A stretch of 38,066 nt of DNA from Ancylomarina sp. 16SWW S1-10-2 (GTDB taxonomy: Bacteria; Bacteroidota; Bacteroidia; Bacteroidales; Marinifilaceae): positions 1 to 38,066 of the forward strand of contig NZ_SADB01000030.1 of assembly GCF_009669305.1 (NCBI RefSeq). The letters run 5' to 3'. The notes under the pieces are model-generated. The model worked only from the letters and a program-made list of their open reading frames with translations. It did not search any database and was not told the origin of the DNA. Shown in pieces: positions 7,954-15,091 of the stretch; the stretch's first letter is position 1, and each line of letters opens with the position of its first letter. Position numbers and translations under genes: made by a program.

Positions 7954-8113
7954 AAATCACCACATTTAAAAGAGCTTCATATTGCAAGATTCCCTTTCCT
8001 AAAAGTTCCGCAAATTAGATCATTCCCCATAAAGTAGAAATTCTGTTATCGGTTACGTCAACCCACCGTGCATGTTGGGCAGTTCCTGCCACACGAACGC
8101 TTAGTTGTTAGGG
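7954..8113. repeat. attC-like intergenic repeat, copy 2
   Basis: This is the second copy of the repeat at 159-342, lacking 24 bases between CCCACCG and CATGTTGGG. The flanks are nearly identical and it ends in CTTAGTTGTTAGGGGC. The final core differs from copy 1 (GTTAGGGGC instead of GTTAGGCAC) and matches the far end of cassette B. Such a change, with the core following the downstream unit, is what site-specific cassette insertion would give. Confidence 0.6.
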
Positions 8114-8910
8114 GCTGTTTTTTACACATCAAAATTTTCAATCTCATAAATATCACCATTCCCCGAATAGTCAAATTTGAATTTTCCTACTTCATTTAAT
8201 AATTCTTGAATTTCAAAGTTCTCTGATGAACTACCAGAAGTATATTCATTTATACTTATATTTTGCAAGTACTTCGAAACTAGTAAATACCTCTCAATAC
8301 TACTTTGGATTAACTCAATTTCTCCTGGTACTGATGAATAATTCTCTGGTTTAACTAAATGATTATGTCTTAAAGTCCTAGTTATCCTGTCTGTACAATG
8401 ACCGTGGGCATATGCATTTCTCCATGAAGATAATTTCCGTATAGCTTCAAAAGGTTTCTCACCTTTAACTGATTTATTAGTTAAAATCGAAGCTAAAAGA
8501 GTTAACTTTTCCGGAGGGCTTAATTTTTCTATTACTTCTCCAATATCTTTGTCTAAATTATAGACTATATGCATATTTAACCGATCTTCTAAATGAACAG
8601 AAATCATAAATATGGCTAATTCACATTTTAATTTAATCTTATGTTCTATTTCCCATAAAGGACTAGCTATTTCTCCAAATTCTTCCTCAATATCATCTTC
8701 TTCGGGATTCCTCACATAAAAATCATCTAATTCTATATTCACCTTTTCATGAATGACAATTAAGTCTTCCAAATACAGGATTAAGTCTTTTATAGCCTCA
8801 ATCACTTGGAATATTGCACCTGATGACCTCCAATAAGGTGGAGGCATTTTTAGTGGTCTATTAGGTATATTTCCTGTTGTATTCATCGTTTTATTTAAAT
8901 TGCCCCTAAC
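8107..8910 (-). mobile_element. Cassette B: integron-like gene cassette
   Basis: GTTAGGGGC (8107-8115) and its exact inverted match GCCCCTAAC (8902-8910) enclose a single minus-strand gene, with only 6 bases between the left core and the stop codon and 15 bases between the start codon and the right core. The end cores differ from those of cassettes A and C but match each other, which is the strongest sign that these are discrete mobile units. Confidence 0.6.
8122..8886 (-). CDS. Hypothetical HEPN-like helical protein (254 aa)
   Basis: I do not recognise the family with certainty. The protein has no signal peptide or membrane segment and is mostly helical, with an acidic stretch near residues 60-70 (NPEEDDIEEEF). 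Around residue 165 it has SWRNAYAHGHCTDR, an R-x4-H pattern (RNAYAH) like the catalytic motif of HEPN-domain RNases and related Abi or DUF4145-like proteins. HEPN proteins often act in toxin-antitoxin or phage-defence systems. Here it is alone in cassette B with no partner antitoxin or nucleotidyltransferase. A defence or toxin role is therefore inference from one motif and from its mobile setting. The frame is open throughout and the start is set by the cassette edge 15 bases upstream. Confidence 0.6.
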   Translation of the reverse strand: MNTTGNIPNRPLKMPPPYWRSSGAIFQVIEAIKDLILYLEDLIVIHEKVNIELDDFYVRNPEEDDIEEEFGEIASPLWEIEHKIKLKCELAIFMISVHLEDRLNMHIVYNLDKDIGEVIEKLSPPEKLTLLASILTNKSVKGEKPFEAIRKLSSWRNAYAHGHCTDRITRTLRHNHLVKPENYSSVPGEIELIQSSIERYLLVSKYLQNISINEYTSGSSSENFEIQELLNEVGKFKFDYSGNGDIYEIENFDV

Positions 8911-9034
8911 GGTGGCAATATGATAAGGTGGGCATTTTGGAACACCAATCTTTCATTTTACTACGATGGTTATTTATAGTTAAAATATTCATATTTAGCA
9001 CTTTCTGCCCACTTTATTATATTGCGTGTTAGGC
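8904..9034. repeat. attC-like palindromic site between cassettes B and C
   Basis: This is the best of the sites. CCCTAAC (8904-8910) and the arm at 8911-8933 (GGTGGCAATATG, then AAGGTGGGC) pair with the arm at 9007-9027 (GCCCACTTTATT, then ATTGCGT) and GTTAGGC (9028-9034). The centre of about 70 bases is not symmetrical. The arms match over roughly 20 bases with a few mismatches and a length difference next to the core, as in the asymmetrical stems of attC. Total length of about 131 bases is in the range of chromosomal integron sites. The left core belongs to cassette B and the right one to cassette C. Confidence 0.65.
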
Positions 9035-9831
9035 ACTGGTTATTTGTCATTCAATTATATAATCTCCTGTTTTACTTATAGATACAATTAATTCTTTCTT
9101 CTCTTTCTCAAATTTATCGTAACCTAATTTGATATTTGTCCAAAAGTCTATTAATTCAGTTTTATCACTATACTTTTCTTTGTATTCTGTAAATTTTTGT
9201 TCTGTCATTCTGAATGGATAGATGTAAAAGGGTATTCTTTTTTGTCCATTGTTTTTAGCATTTATTGCATAAAGATAAATCTCTTTGATTTTATCGTCTG
9301 TCATTGGTAAACAACCAATCGTAACACATGAACCATGAATGAAAATATCTCCGCCTAAATTTGTTGCATTACTTTTTCTCTTGTCAGATAGATTAGGGTA
9401 ATTTATTCCTAATGAAAGGTAAAAACTACTTGCTGGATTAAATCTATCAATGAAATAGAAACCTTCTGGAACTTGATAATCTCCTTGCTTTCTTTTTGGT
9501 CCTATTTGTCCGGATTTAGAGCAAACACTATAAGTTGCAAGTTTCTTGTATGTCGATTCAGTCTTTTTTTTAGCAAATATTTCAACTTCGCTTTCATATT
9601 TATAAGCAATAATCAAGATATTGAGTTCGTCTAATTCTATACTGTTTTCCTTTAACTTTTTTAATACTAATTGTTCTTTGTCATTAATTGCAGTTCTTAC
9701 CCGTTTATATCTTTTCTGTTCGGTCAAAAAGTCCGATTGAGCATATATATTTAATGCAATAAAAGTCAGTAATAATATTGATAATATTTTTTTCATATGA
9801 TGCTGCTTTTTTTCTCAAACTTGTGCCTAAC
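9028..9831 (-). mobile_element. Cassette C: integron-like gene cassette
   Basis: GTTAGGCAC (9028-9036) and its inverted match GTGCCTAAC (9823-9831) enclose one minus-strand gene, ending 10 bases from the left core and starting 26 bases from the right core. Joined directly to cassette B through the site at 8904-9034. Confidence 0.6.
9047..9796 (-). CDS. YafK-type L,D-transpeptidase (YkuD family)
   Basis: The 249-residue protein starts with a signal peptide (MKKILSILLLTFIALNIYAQ) and is exported to the periplasm. The catalytic region holds GDYQVPEGFY near residue 110 and IHGSCVTIGCLPMTDD near residues 151-166. That HG-x5-GC pattern is the YkuD active site, with the last Cys as nucleophile. The HGSCxxxGC form is typical of YafK/DpaA proteins, which cut or form peptide links on meso-diaminopimelate of peptidoglycan. 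The family role is established; the exact reaction here is inferred. It is the only gene of cassette C. A cell-wall enzyme as integron cargo could alter envelope attachment. The frame is intact and of normal length. Confidence 0.85.
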   Translation of the reverse strand: MKKILSILLLTFIALNIYAQSDFLTEQKRYKRVRTAINDKEQLVLKKLKENSIELDELNILIIAYKYESEVEIFAKKKTESTYKKLATYSVCSKSGQIGPKRKQGDYQVPEGFYFIDRFNPASSFYLSLGINYPNLSDKRKSNATNLGGDIFIHGSCVTIGCLPMTDDKIKEIYLYAINAKNNGQKRIPFYIYPFRMTEQKFTEYKEKYSDKTELIDFWTNIKLGYDKFEKEKKELIVSISKTGDYIIE

Positions 9832-9872
9832 AAGTGGGTAAAGTACAATGCACTTTATTCCACTTATCTGTT
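9825..9872. repeat. Short attC-like palindrome after cassette C
   Basis: GCCTAAC (9825-9831) is followed by AAGTGGGTAAAGT (9832-9844), which pairs with ACTTTATTCCACTT (9852-9865) with a one-base bulge, then ATCTGTT. The layout and total size of about 50-60 bases resemble the short class of attC sites, although the right core (GTTGTTT) does not fit GTTRRRY. It marks the visible right end of the array. Confidence 0.5.
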
Positions 9873-10070
9873 GTTTTTTATAAATCGTTGTTATTCTTCT
9901 TGTTATCCATTAAAATTACGTCTAATTGACTTTTTATTTTTGCAAGAAATCTTTTACTTACGTGGGTGTAAATCTCTGTCTTTCCCCTCTATTCATAAGA
10001 TAGTCTAGCTTAAATATAAGGTAAAACTGTTGCTTGCTTAAGTAAGCTATGGCAAATGAATATTCTAGCA

Positions 10071-10178
10071 TACCAAACTTATGAAAAACAAAATAGAAAA
10101 CAATCCCTTATGTCTAGTAAAGTATATCGTGTACATAAAATAGAATTGATCTACTTAATTATGATTTCTATATTGTAG
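10071..10178. repeat. 108-bp direct repeat, copy 2
   Basis: Copy of 7593-7700 in the same orientation with about four substitutions (for example CAAAATAG for CAAGATAG and CAATCCCTTATG for CAATTACTTGTG). The exact spacing of the copies is 2478 bases. Nothing else recognisable lies in 9880-10070. Confidence 0.8.
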
Positions 10179-10698
10179 TACAATTAAAACGTAACAAGAA
10201 ACTTCTATTTAATTGGATTCTCATTTTAATGCTTAACAATAATCCCTTATCAAAACAGACGTAAAACAGTAGACACAGTTGTTTCGAAGAAAAGAGTCTA
10301 AAATAAGGAAGGTCGACAACATCCATTAATTGCTCCACTAAAGACTTGGGCAAGCCTTCAACATTTGTTAATGGCTTACTTTAACGAAAAGGAAGCAATT
10401 AACATCCATTAATGACTTTCCTAAAAAAAGATTCTAATTATAATTTCACAATAAATAATAATTCAGCTTAAATCACTGCAATTTTTAATGTGTTTTCTTT
10501 TAAAAAAGCCCCACAAACACTAAGTAAAGTATCATAAAAAACAACAAAAGCACCTCATTGTCAGGTAAATAATTCACTATATGTCTTTTTTACTAATCCT
10601 TTTTTTTGTAAATTCAGTCTATGAACATTCACCTATTATGAATTTTCAAAATACCTTATTTTTTTCTAAATTATTATTAACCCCAAAAGATTAATACC
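10179..10698. other. Intergenic region with no supported gene
   Basis: The region has a 61-codon minus-strand frame (10168-10353) that runs into the 108-bp repeat and matches nothing I know. The heptadecamer-scale motif ACATCCATTAAT appears twice (near 10319 and 10401). The rest is AT-rich with no convincing promoter, RNA or protein signal. It may hold decayed insertion-element remains, but this cannot be shown. Confidence 0.5.
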
Positions 10699-11415
10699 AT
10701 GATTCCAAAATTATCGTATCAATGTCGTACCACCGAAGTAAGCTAGGTATCGGAAAATTTAGGATTAACTTACAAAAAACAAAACTTAGAGACCGATACT
10801 TATCTGGTAGGTCTTTTTACCCACTTAGAAAACAAATCTGACTCGTTGAGAACTGCAATTAATCGCGGCAAGGCTGAATCGGATTTAGATGATAAAGATG
10901 TTGTGAGAGATGAGAAAGTACAAGCTTTAAACTATCTACTACTGGGAGCTATGCATAATCCTAATGCCGAAATAAGTGCATCGGCTGGAAGACTATATGT
11001 TGTGTTCGAAAAATATGGACTAAAAATAATGCACGAAAGCTATTTAATTGAGTCAGCCTTAATCGAATCGATGCTGGAAGATTTTGCTGCGGCCAATTTA
11101 CAAGCTGATATTACTGCTGTACTGGGTTGTACCGAGCTTATCGCTAATTTACAAACGGCTCAAACTGATTTTAAAACAGCAAACATAGCTTGGGGAGAGG
11201 TCAAATCTAAAGAAGGATTAAAAGAGTCTGCTACTGAAATAAAGAAGGTCATATTTTCGATTATCAATAATGATATCATACCTTATTTAAAAGTTATGAG
11301 CCAGGCAAACAATCCCGTTTATGGTGAGTTGGCTCAGGCTGCTTCACAAATAATTAACGATGTGAACCAAAATGTAAAACGAAGAAATAAGAAGGATGAA
11401 GATATCGTAATTTAA
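10699..11415 (+). pseudogene. DUF6261-like gene interrupted by an in-frame TAG
   Basis: An ATG at 10699 opens a frame MIPKLSYQCRTTEVS, then an amber codon at 10744-10746, then the frame continues with VSENLGLTYKKQNLETDTYL through to the stop at 11415, giving about 238 codons. A shorter translation could begin at TTG 10846 (189 residues). The sequence looks like the DUF6261 family of Bacteroidota: an all-helical protein with ASAGRLYVVFEKYG in the middle and INRGKAESDLD near residue 60. Family function is unknown. Residues on both sides of the TAG look conserved, so a recent nonsense mutation is more likely than two genes. A sequencing error or stop-codon readthrough are the alternatives. Confidence 0.7.
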
Positions 11416-11562
11416 AATTAGAAGCAATCATACCTCTATTCCACCAACGCATATATTAAGTTTGGTGTGTCCTCCTACTCTTAGAACAAGGCCGAAGTCC
11501 TAGAGGAGCTGGTATCGAGATTGCTCTTTAAATTACAAATTGGCAAATGCAATAATTATAAA

Positions 11563-11598
11563 AAAAGGTGAAAACTCAGAATTGAGCTTTCACCTTTT
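11563..11598. terminator. Bidirectional intrinsic terminator
   Basis: AAAAGGTGAAAACTC pairs with GAGCTTTCACCTTTT, flanked by A and T runs, so it can stop transcription from either side: the DUF6261 gene on plus and the thioredoxin gene on minus. It resembles the terminator at 13735-13776 in sequence, and both lie just beyond SRPBCC tails, so it was probably copied with the SRPBCC fragment. Confidence 0.7.
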
Positions 11599-11624
11599 AT
11601 AATTTAATCGTAAGGCGGTTCTTA

Positions 11625-11691
11625 TTACTTGTCGTAGTAAGCTTTCGAGCCTTTTAGAGTTGTTGGAAATTCAGATTCCATGTTTGATGAG
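11625..11691 (-). pseudogene. Remnant 3' end of a third SRPBCC gene
   Basis: On the minus strand this reads MESEFPTTLKGSKAYYDK then stop. It aligns with the last residues of the two intact SRPBCC proteins upstream (GSEFSQTLKGLKTYFEK and GSEFSKTLKGLKTYLEK). Just before it, LIK can be aligned too if two missing bases are restored. The 5' part is absent: homology begins right at the stop codon of the 603-residue thioredoxin protein. So a third tandem copy was apparently replaced by, or fused against, the thioredoxin gene, leaving its tail and terminator. Confidence 0.7.
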
Positions 11692-13503
11692 TTACTTCTC
11701 AAGTTCTTCAACCTGCTTTTTCATCGCATCACCAAACGGACCTCCCTTAGCAAGTGAATTCTTAGCCCATTGAGCAGCCTTAAGTCTTAAAGATTTATCC
11801 TTACAGCCCTGATTAACTCGCAAACACCAGTTGTACACAAGCATATCTGTAGGTTCAATAAGCTTATCATTTACACCTTTCTCTATGCCGTTAACATAAG
11901 CATTCCAATCGCCTAGCTCTAAAGAATTGTTAATACCTGAATAAAACTTAATGCTCTCGTATTGCTTAACTTTCTTTTTCTTAAGCAACTTCAAATACTT
12001 GTTATAGCCTTCCTCATCAAGAGTCTTATTTTCTCCATCTTTTACTATAAAGCTATTTGCGCATCTGCCCCACACACTATAGATTTTGTTCTCGACTGGC
12101 TTTTCTCCATATAAGTCAGCAAATTTATCCTTCTTTGCAAAAAGATATTTAAATTCTCTTGAATTGTAATCTAGAATATATTTGTTCAACATTTCCCAAT
12201 TCGTCTCCTCAATAAGTTCTTTTTTTGCTACATTTTCAAAGTAAATTTTAGCAACTTCAGCAATCTTATCCTTTGCATAAGCCGACTCAAGCATAGAAAG
12301 ATATTCTATCAAAAATTCAGCATTTCTTTCTCCTTCAACTAATTTTCTCTCATAAAGGGCAATGCCTTTACCATCTAGTGCAAGTTGTGCGGCAGCAATA
12401 AGCTTGTCTGCTTCTAGGCCACCAACTACTTTATGTAATATATTATGCTCTGCATCCAAAAACACAAGAGTTGGATAGGCATTAACACCAAGGAATGATT
12501 TATATTGCTCGCCTTCTTTTTCCATATCGAGCTTAATGTTCACAAAATTTTTATTGAAGAAATCACCAACTTTCTTTTGTGTAAATACATTCTTACTCAT
12601 TGCCTTACATGGCCCACACCAAACGGTATAGCAATCAACAAAAATCATTTTACCTTCTTGCTTCGCCTTTAGTTGAGCTTCTTTCCATGAAGAATGTTCG
12701 AATTTTATACTTGAAAACTTCTTTAAAGCTTCCTTTCCATAGCCCATAAATTTATCAGCCTCGGTATAACCACCTGCCTTATGCACAATATTGCCATCAC
12801 TATTTATATACATGTAAGCAGGATATCCCTTTACCTCAAATTTCGTTGAAAGATCTGGTCTATCCGTAAAAAAATCAATCTTCAGGTTTATAAAATTTTC
12901 ATTGTGGAAATCAGCTACCGTATTAAGCGTAAATACATCTTTTGCCATTTGAGCACAAGGACGACAGCCAGGTATATAAGCATCAATAAAGATGAGCTTA
13001 TTTTGCTTTTTTGCAAGTGCAAGAGCCTCTTCGTATGTGAAATGATTGAAAGTTATATGTCCGTTATTTTTTGCTTTTACATCCGATTTCTCCATAGAAA
13101 TCTTAGCCAGTTCAAGCAATTTACTTTTATCCTTTTTAATGGAATATGCACGGGTTGCTTCCAACTGATCTCCCTTAGCAGTATAAAACACCATGCAAGG
13201 ATACATTAAAGAATTCAAGTTTGGAACAAAAGCCGCTCCCTCTTTAGTTGACATATCAATAGCAATACACACAAAATTATTATTCATAAAATCAGATATT
13301 TCACTTTCTGTAAATACCGTCTTATAAACTTCTGCTCTTAGCTTATCGGCAGGTTCTGATCTGTAAACATCTACAAACACATCCTTTCCTTCTTTCTCTG
13401 CTTTTGCAAGAGCTTCTTCCCAGTTTAATTTTTCAAATTTCACCTGAGCATTCAGTCCGTTAAGACTAAGCATACAAGTCAATAATAATAGAATTATTCT
13501 CAT
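11692..13503 (-). CDS. Exported protein with three tandem thioredoxin-like domains
   Basis: The 603-residue product has a signal peptide (about 1-19, ending GLNAQ) and three related thioredoxin-like modules. Module 1 (22-135) has VDVYRSEPADK where the active site should be and no Cys pair. Module 2 (150-260) has CRPC at 180-183. Module 3 (267-380) has the standard CGPC at 296-299 and a cis-Pro (AYPTLVF). The remaining 220 residues are helical, as in the neighbouring 421-residue protein. It probably acts in periplasmic thiol-disulfide exchange; the partner is unknown. It lies downstream of two SRPBCC genes on the same strand, but a terminator and a promoter-like motif separate it from them, so it is likely transcribed separately. 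Module 1 may be a binding domain only. Confidence 0.85.
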   Translation of the reverse strand: MRIILLLLTCMLSLNGLNAQVKFEKLNWEEALAKAEKEGKDVFVDVYRSEPADKLRAEVYKTVFTESEISDFMNNNFVCIAIDMSTKEGAAFVPNLNSLMYPCMVFYTAKGDQLEATRAYSIKKDKSKLLELAKISMEKSDVKAKNNGHITFNHFTYEEALALAKKQNKLIFIDAYIPGCRPCAQMAKDVFTLNTVADFHNENFINLKIDFFTDRPDLSTKFEVKGYPAYMYINSDGNIVHKAGGYTEADKFMGYGKEALKKFSSIKFEHSSWKEAQLKAKQEGKMIFVDCYTVWCGPCKAMSKNVFTQKKVGDFFNKNFVNIKLDMEKEGEQYKSFLGVNAYPTLVFLDAEHNILHKVVGGLEADKLIAAAQLALDGKGIALYERKLVEGERNAEFLIEYLSMLESAYAKDKIAEVAKIYFENVAKKELIEETNWEMLNKYILDYNSREFKYLFAKKDKFADLYGEKPVENKIYSVWGRCANSFIVKDGENKTLDEEGYNKYLKLLKKKKVKQYESIKFYSGINNSLELGDWNAYVNGIEKGVNDKLIEPTDMLVYNWCLRVNQGCKDKSLRLKAAQWAKNSLAKGGPFGDAMKKQVEELEK

Positions 13504-13620
13504 TTGTTTTTTGTTTTATTTTGCAGATAAACTGCTATAATATAATTATTTGTAAAGATGAAAAAAGGTAGTCCTTCATCCTTGATCGTATTATTCGTTA
13601 CGAAAAGCCGGTTCTCAAAA

Positions 13621-13661
13621 TAAAGACCCAAGGAATTGATATATGCCTTAATTAAAAGATG
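13621..13661 (-). promoter_or_regulatory. Conserved promoter-like motif upstream of the triple-thioredoxin gene
   Basis: On the plus strand TAAAGACCC, then ATTGATATATGCCTTA and TTAAAAGATG, match the element at 17772-17812 over most of 40 bases, and more weakly the one at 29257-29293 before fecR. On the coding strand the end reads GGGTCTTTA. It lies about 118 bases before the start codon. I infer an ECF sigma-type promoter; this is unproven. Confidence 0.4.
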
Positions 13662-13734
13662 TTAATTTTCGATGTATTTGATAACGTCTATTTTCCCTCT
13701 ACTAAATTAGGCTACTAAAAAGAGAGCCCTAAAT

Positions 13735-13776
13735 AAAAAAAGGTAAAAGCTTCAGAATAGAGCTTTCACCTTTTTT
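13735..13776. terminator. Bidirectional intrinsic terminator after the SRPBCC pair
   Basis: AAAAAAGGTAAAAGCT pairs with AGCTTTCACCTTTTTT with one mismatch, flanked by A and T tracts. It lies 23 bases beyond the stop codon of the downstream SRPBCC gene and ends that transcript on the minus strand. Confidence 0.75.
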
Positions 13777-13798
13777 ATATCATGTTAATCCATTCTTG

Positions 13799-14320
13799 TT
13801 ACTTCTCGAAGTAGGTTTTTAGGCCTTTGAGTGTTTGAGAGAATTCAGAGCCCATTTGCTTAATTAGCTTAGATTCGGAAGTGCCCTTTTTAGCATGCAA
13901 ATAGCCTTTAAAAATGACTTTACATTTATTAGGACCGTTGGCTTGCACGTAGCAGTGCACTGCCAAGTGTTTTGTTTCCATATAGTCTTCGAAAGGAATA
14001 AAACAAATATGTTTCAAATTAGGTGCAAAAATAAGAACGGTCTCTAATCTTGTTGTACCATCAACCATTTCCATTTCTCTCACCGCATCTTCTCCGTGAC
14101 CATCTGCTATAGATTTTTTCACTAAGCTTGGTGCATAATCTTCAACCTTCTCAAGCGATGCAATTAAGTTCCAAACATCGTTTGCCGAGGCCTTAATTTT
14201 GACTTCTCTCTTTACTTTAGGAGGCAACATTTTAGCTGGTTGCATTTGTGCAGAAACACTACCAAATAGTCCACAGATCATTAGGAACAGAACCGTTAAC
14301 TTTAATTTTAAAATACGCAT
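13799..14320 (-). CDS. Exported SRPBCC/START-fold protein, paralogue 1
   Basis: The 173-residue protein has a signal peptide (about 1-24, ending SVSAQ) followed by an SRPBCC (Bet v1/polyketide cyclase-like) domain. It shows VKREVKIKASANDVWNLIASLEKVEDYAPS, the usual first strand and helix, and a long C-terminal helix ending LKGLKTYFEK. Such folds bind hydrophobic ligands; no catalytic residues can be named. It is a close relative, of equal length, of the gene just upstream, from which it is separated by 41 bases, so they are a tandem duplication and probably one transcript. A third, decayed copy survives as a tail at 11625-11691. Confidence 0.8.
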   Translation of the reverse strand: MRILKLKLTVLFLMICGLFGSVSAQMQPAKMLPPKVKREVKIKASANDVWNLIASLEKVEDYAPSLVKKSIADGHGEDAVREMEMVDGTTRLETVLIFAPNLKHICFIPFEDYMETKHLAVHCYVQANGPNKCKVIFKGYLHAKKGTSESKLIKQMGSEFSQTLKGLKTYFEK

Positions 14321-14361
14321 AACTCTTATTTAAAATTGATTCTAATTTCTCAGTTAATGAA

Positions 14362-14883
14362 TTACTTCTCTAAATAAGTTTTTAAACCTTTAAGTGTTTT
14401 AGAAAATTCAGATCCCAATTGTTTGATAATTTTACCTTCGGACGCTCCCTGTTTTGCCTCAAAATAACCCGACATACTCACTTTACATTTGTTGGGTCCT
14501 TGCGACATTATTCTATAATAAACCGATAAGTATTTTGTAGGTAAATATTCATCAAAGGGTTTAAATGCAATTAATTTATTAGCTGGATCATAGATCTGAA
14601 CTTCCTCTAACCTAGGCGTACCATCGGCCATTACCATCTCACGAACCGCTTCGAGTCCATGACCATCGGCTAAAGACGATTTTACCAATGTAGGTACATA
14701 CTCTTCCACCTTCTCCAATGATGCAAGTAGTTTCCACACCTCATTAGCAGGAGCCTTTATTGTCACTTCTCTCTTTGTTTGTGGTGGTGACATTTTAGCC
14801 GGTTTCATTTGTGCGGATGAAACACTAGTTGTTCCTAAAACTACAAAAGCTAAAAGAAGTAATCTTGATATTTTATTTTTCAT
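14362..14883 (-). CDS. Exported SRPBCC/START-fold protein, paralogue 2
   Basis: Also 173 residues, with a signal peptide (1-24, ending SVSSAQ) and the same domain as the following gene: KREVTIKAPANEVWKLLASLEKVEEYVP, ADGHGLEAVREMVMADGTPRLEEV and a C-terminal helix ending LKGLKTYLEK. More than half of the residues match the downstream paralogue. Export implies a periplasmic ligand-binding role. Nothing in the sequence identifies the ligand. It is the first gene of the pair; the upstream region of about 200 bases holds the TlpA terminator and no clear promoter. Confidence 0.8.
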   Translation of the reverse strand: MKNKISRLLLLAFVVLGTTSVSSAQMKPAKMSPPQTKREVTIKAPANEVWKLLASLEKVEEYVPTLVKSSLADGHGLEAVREMVMADGTPRLEEVQIYDPANKLIAFKPFDEYLPTKYLSVYYRIMSQGPNKCKVSMSGYFEAKQGASEGKIIKQLGSEFSKTLKGLKTYLEK

Positions 14884-15018
14884 CTGTCTACAATTTAATT
14901 TTAATTTATTCGCAAAAGCTCATAAGGGCAAAAGTCTTTGTCATATTGAAATAAGCTAAACAAACCTTCCTTTTGATTTTAAAGGCTTGATAATGGTTTG
15001 TTTCATGATCTTTATTTC

Positions 15019-15065
15019 AAAAAAAACACCCTCACCTAGCTGTGAAACACATTTAGGCAAGGGTG
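15019..15065 (-). terminator. Intrinsic terminator of the TlpA-like gene
   Basis: On the minus strand CACCCT-TG-CCTA and TAGG-TG-AGGGTG form an interrupted stem with a 15-base loop, followed by eight T residues. It lies 27 bases beyond the stop codon of the TlpA-like lipoprotein gene. Confidence 0.8.
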
Positions 15066-15091
15066 AAGAATTCAGATAATTTAAATCACCC

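Noticed and set aside
159-8113. Interpretation of the attC-like repeats as a CRISPR array
   Set aside because: Only two copies, 7.8 kb apart, too long and without regular spacers; no cas genes.
159-9876. Reading the matched ends as terminal inverted repeats of insertion sequences
   Set aside because: No transposase is encoded in any unit, the cores are only 9 bases and differ between units, and palindromic joints lie between adjacent units.
10168-10353. 61-codon minus-strand frame near the 108-bp repeat
   Set aside because: No recognisable family, and it ends inside a noncoding repeat; considered a possible transposase relic but not supportable.
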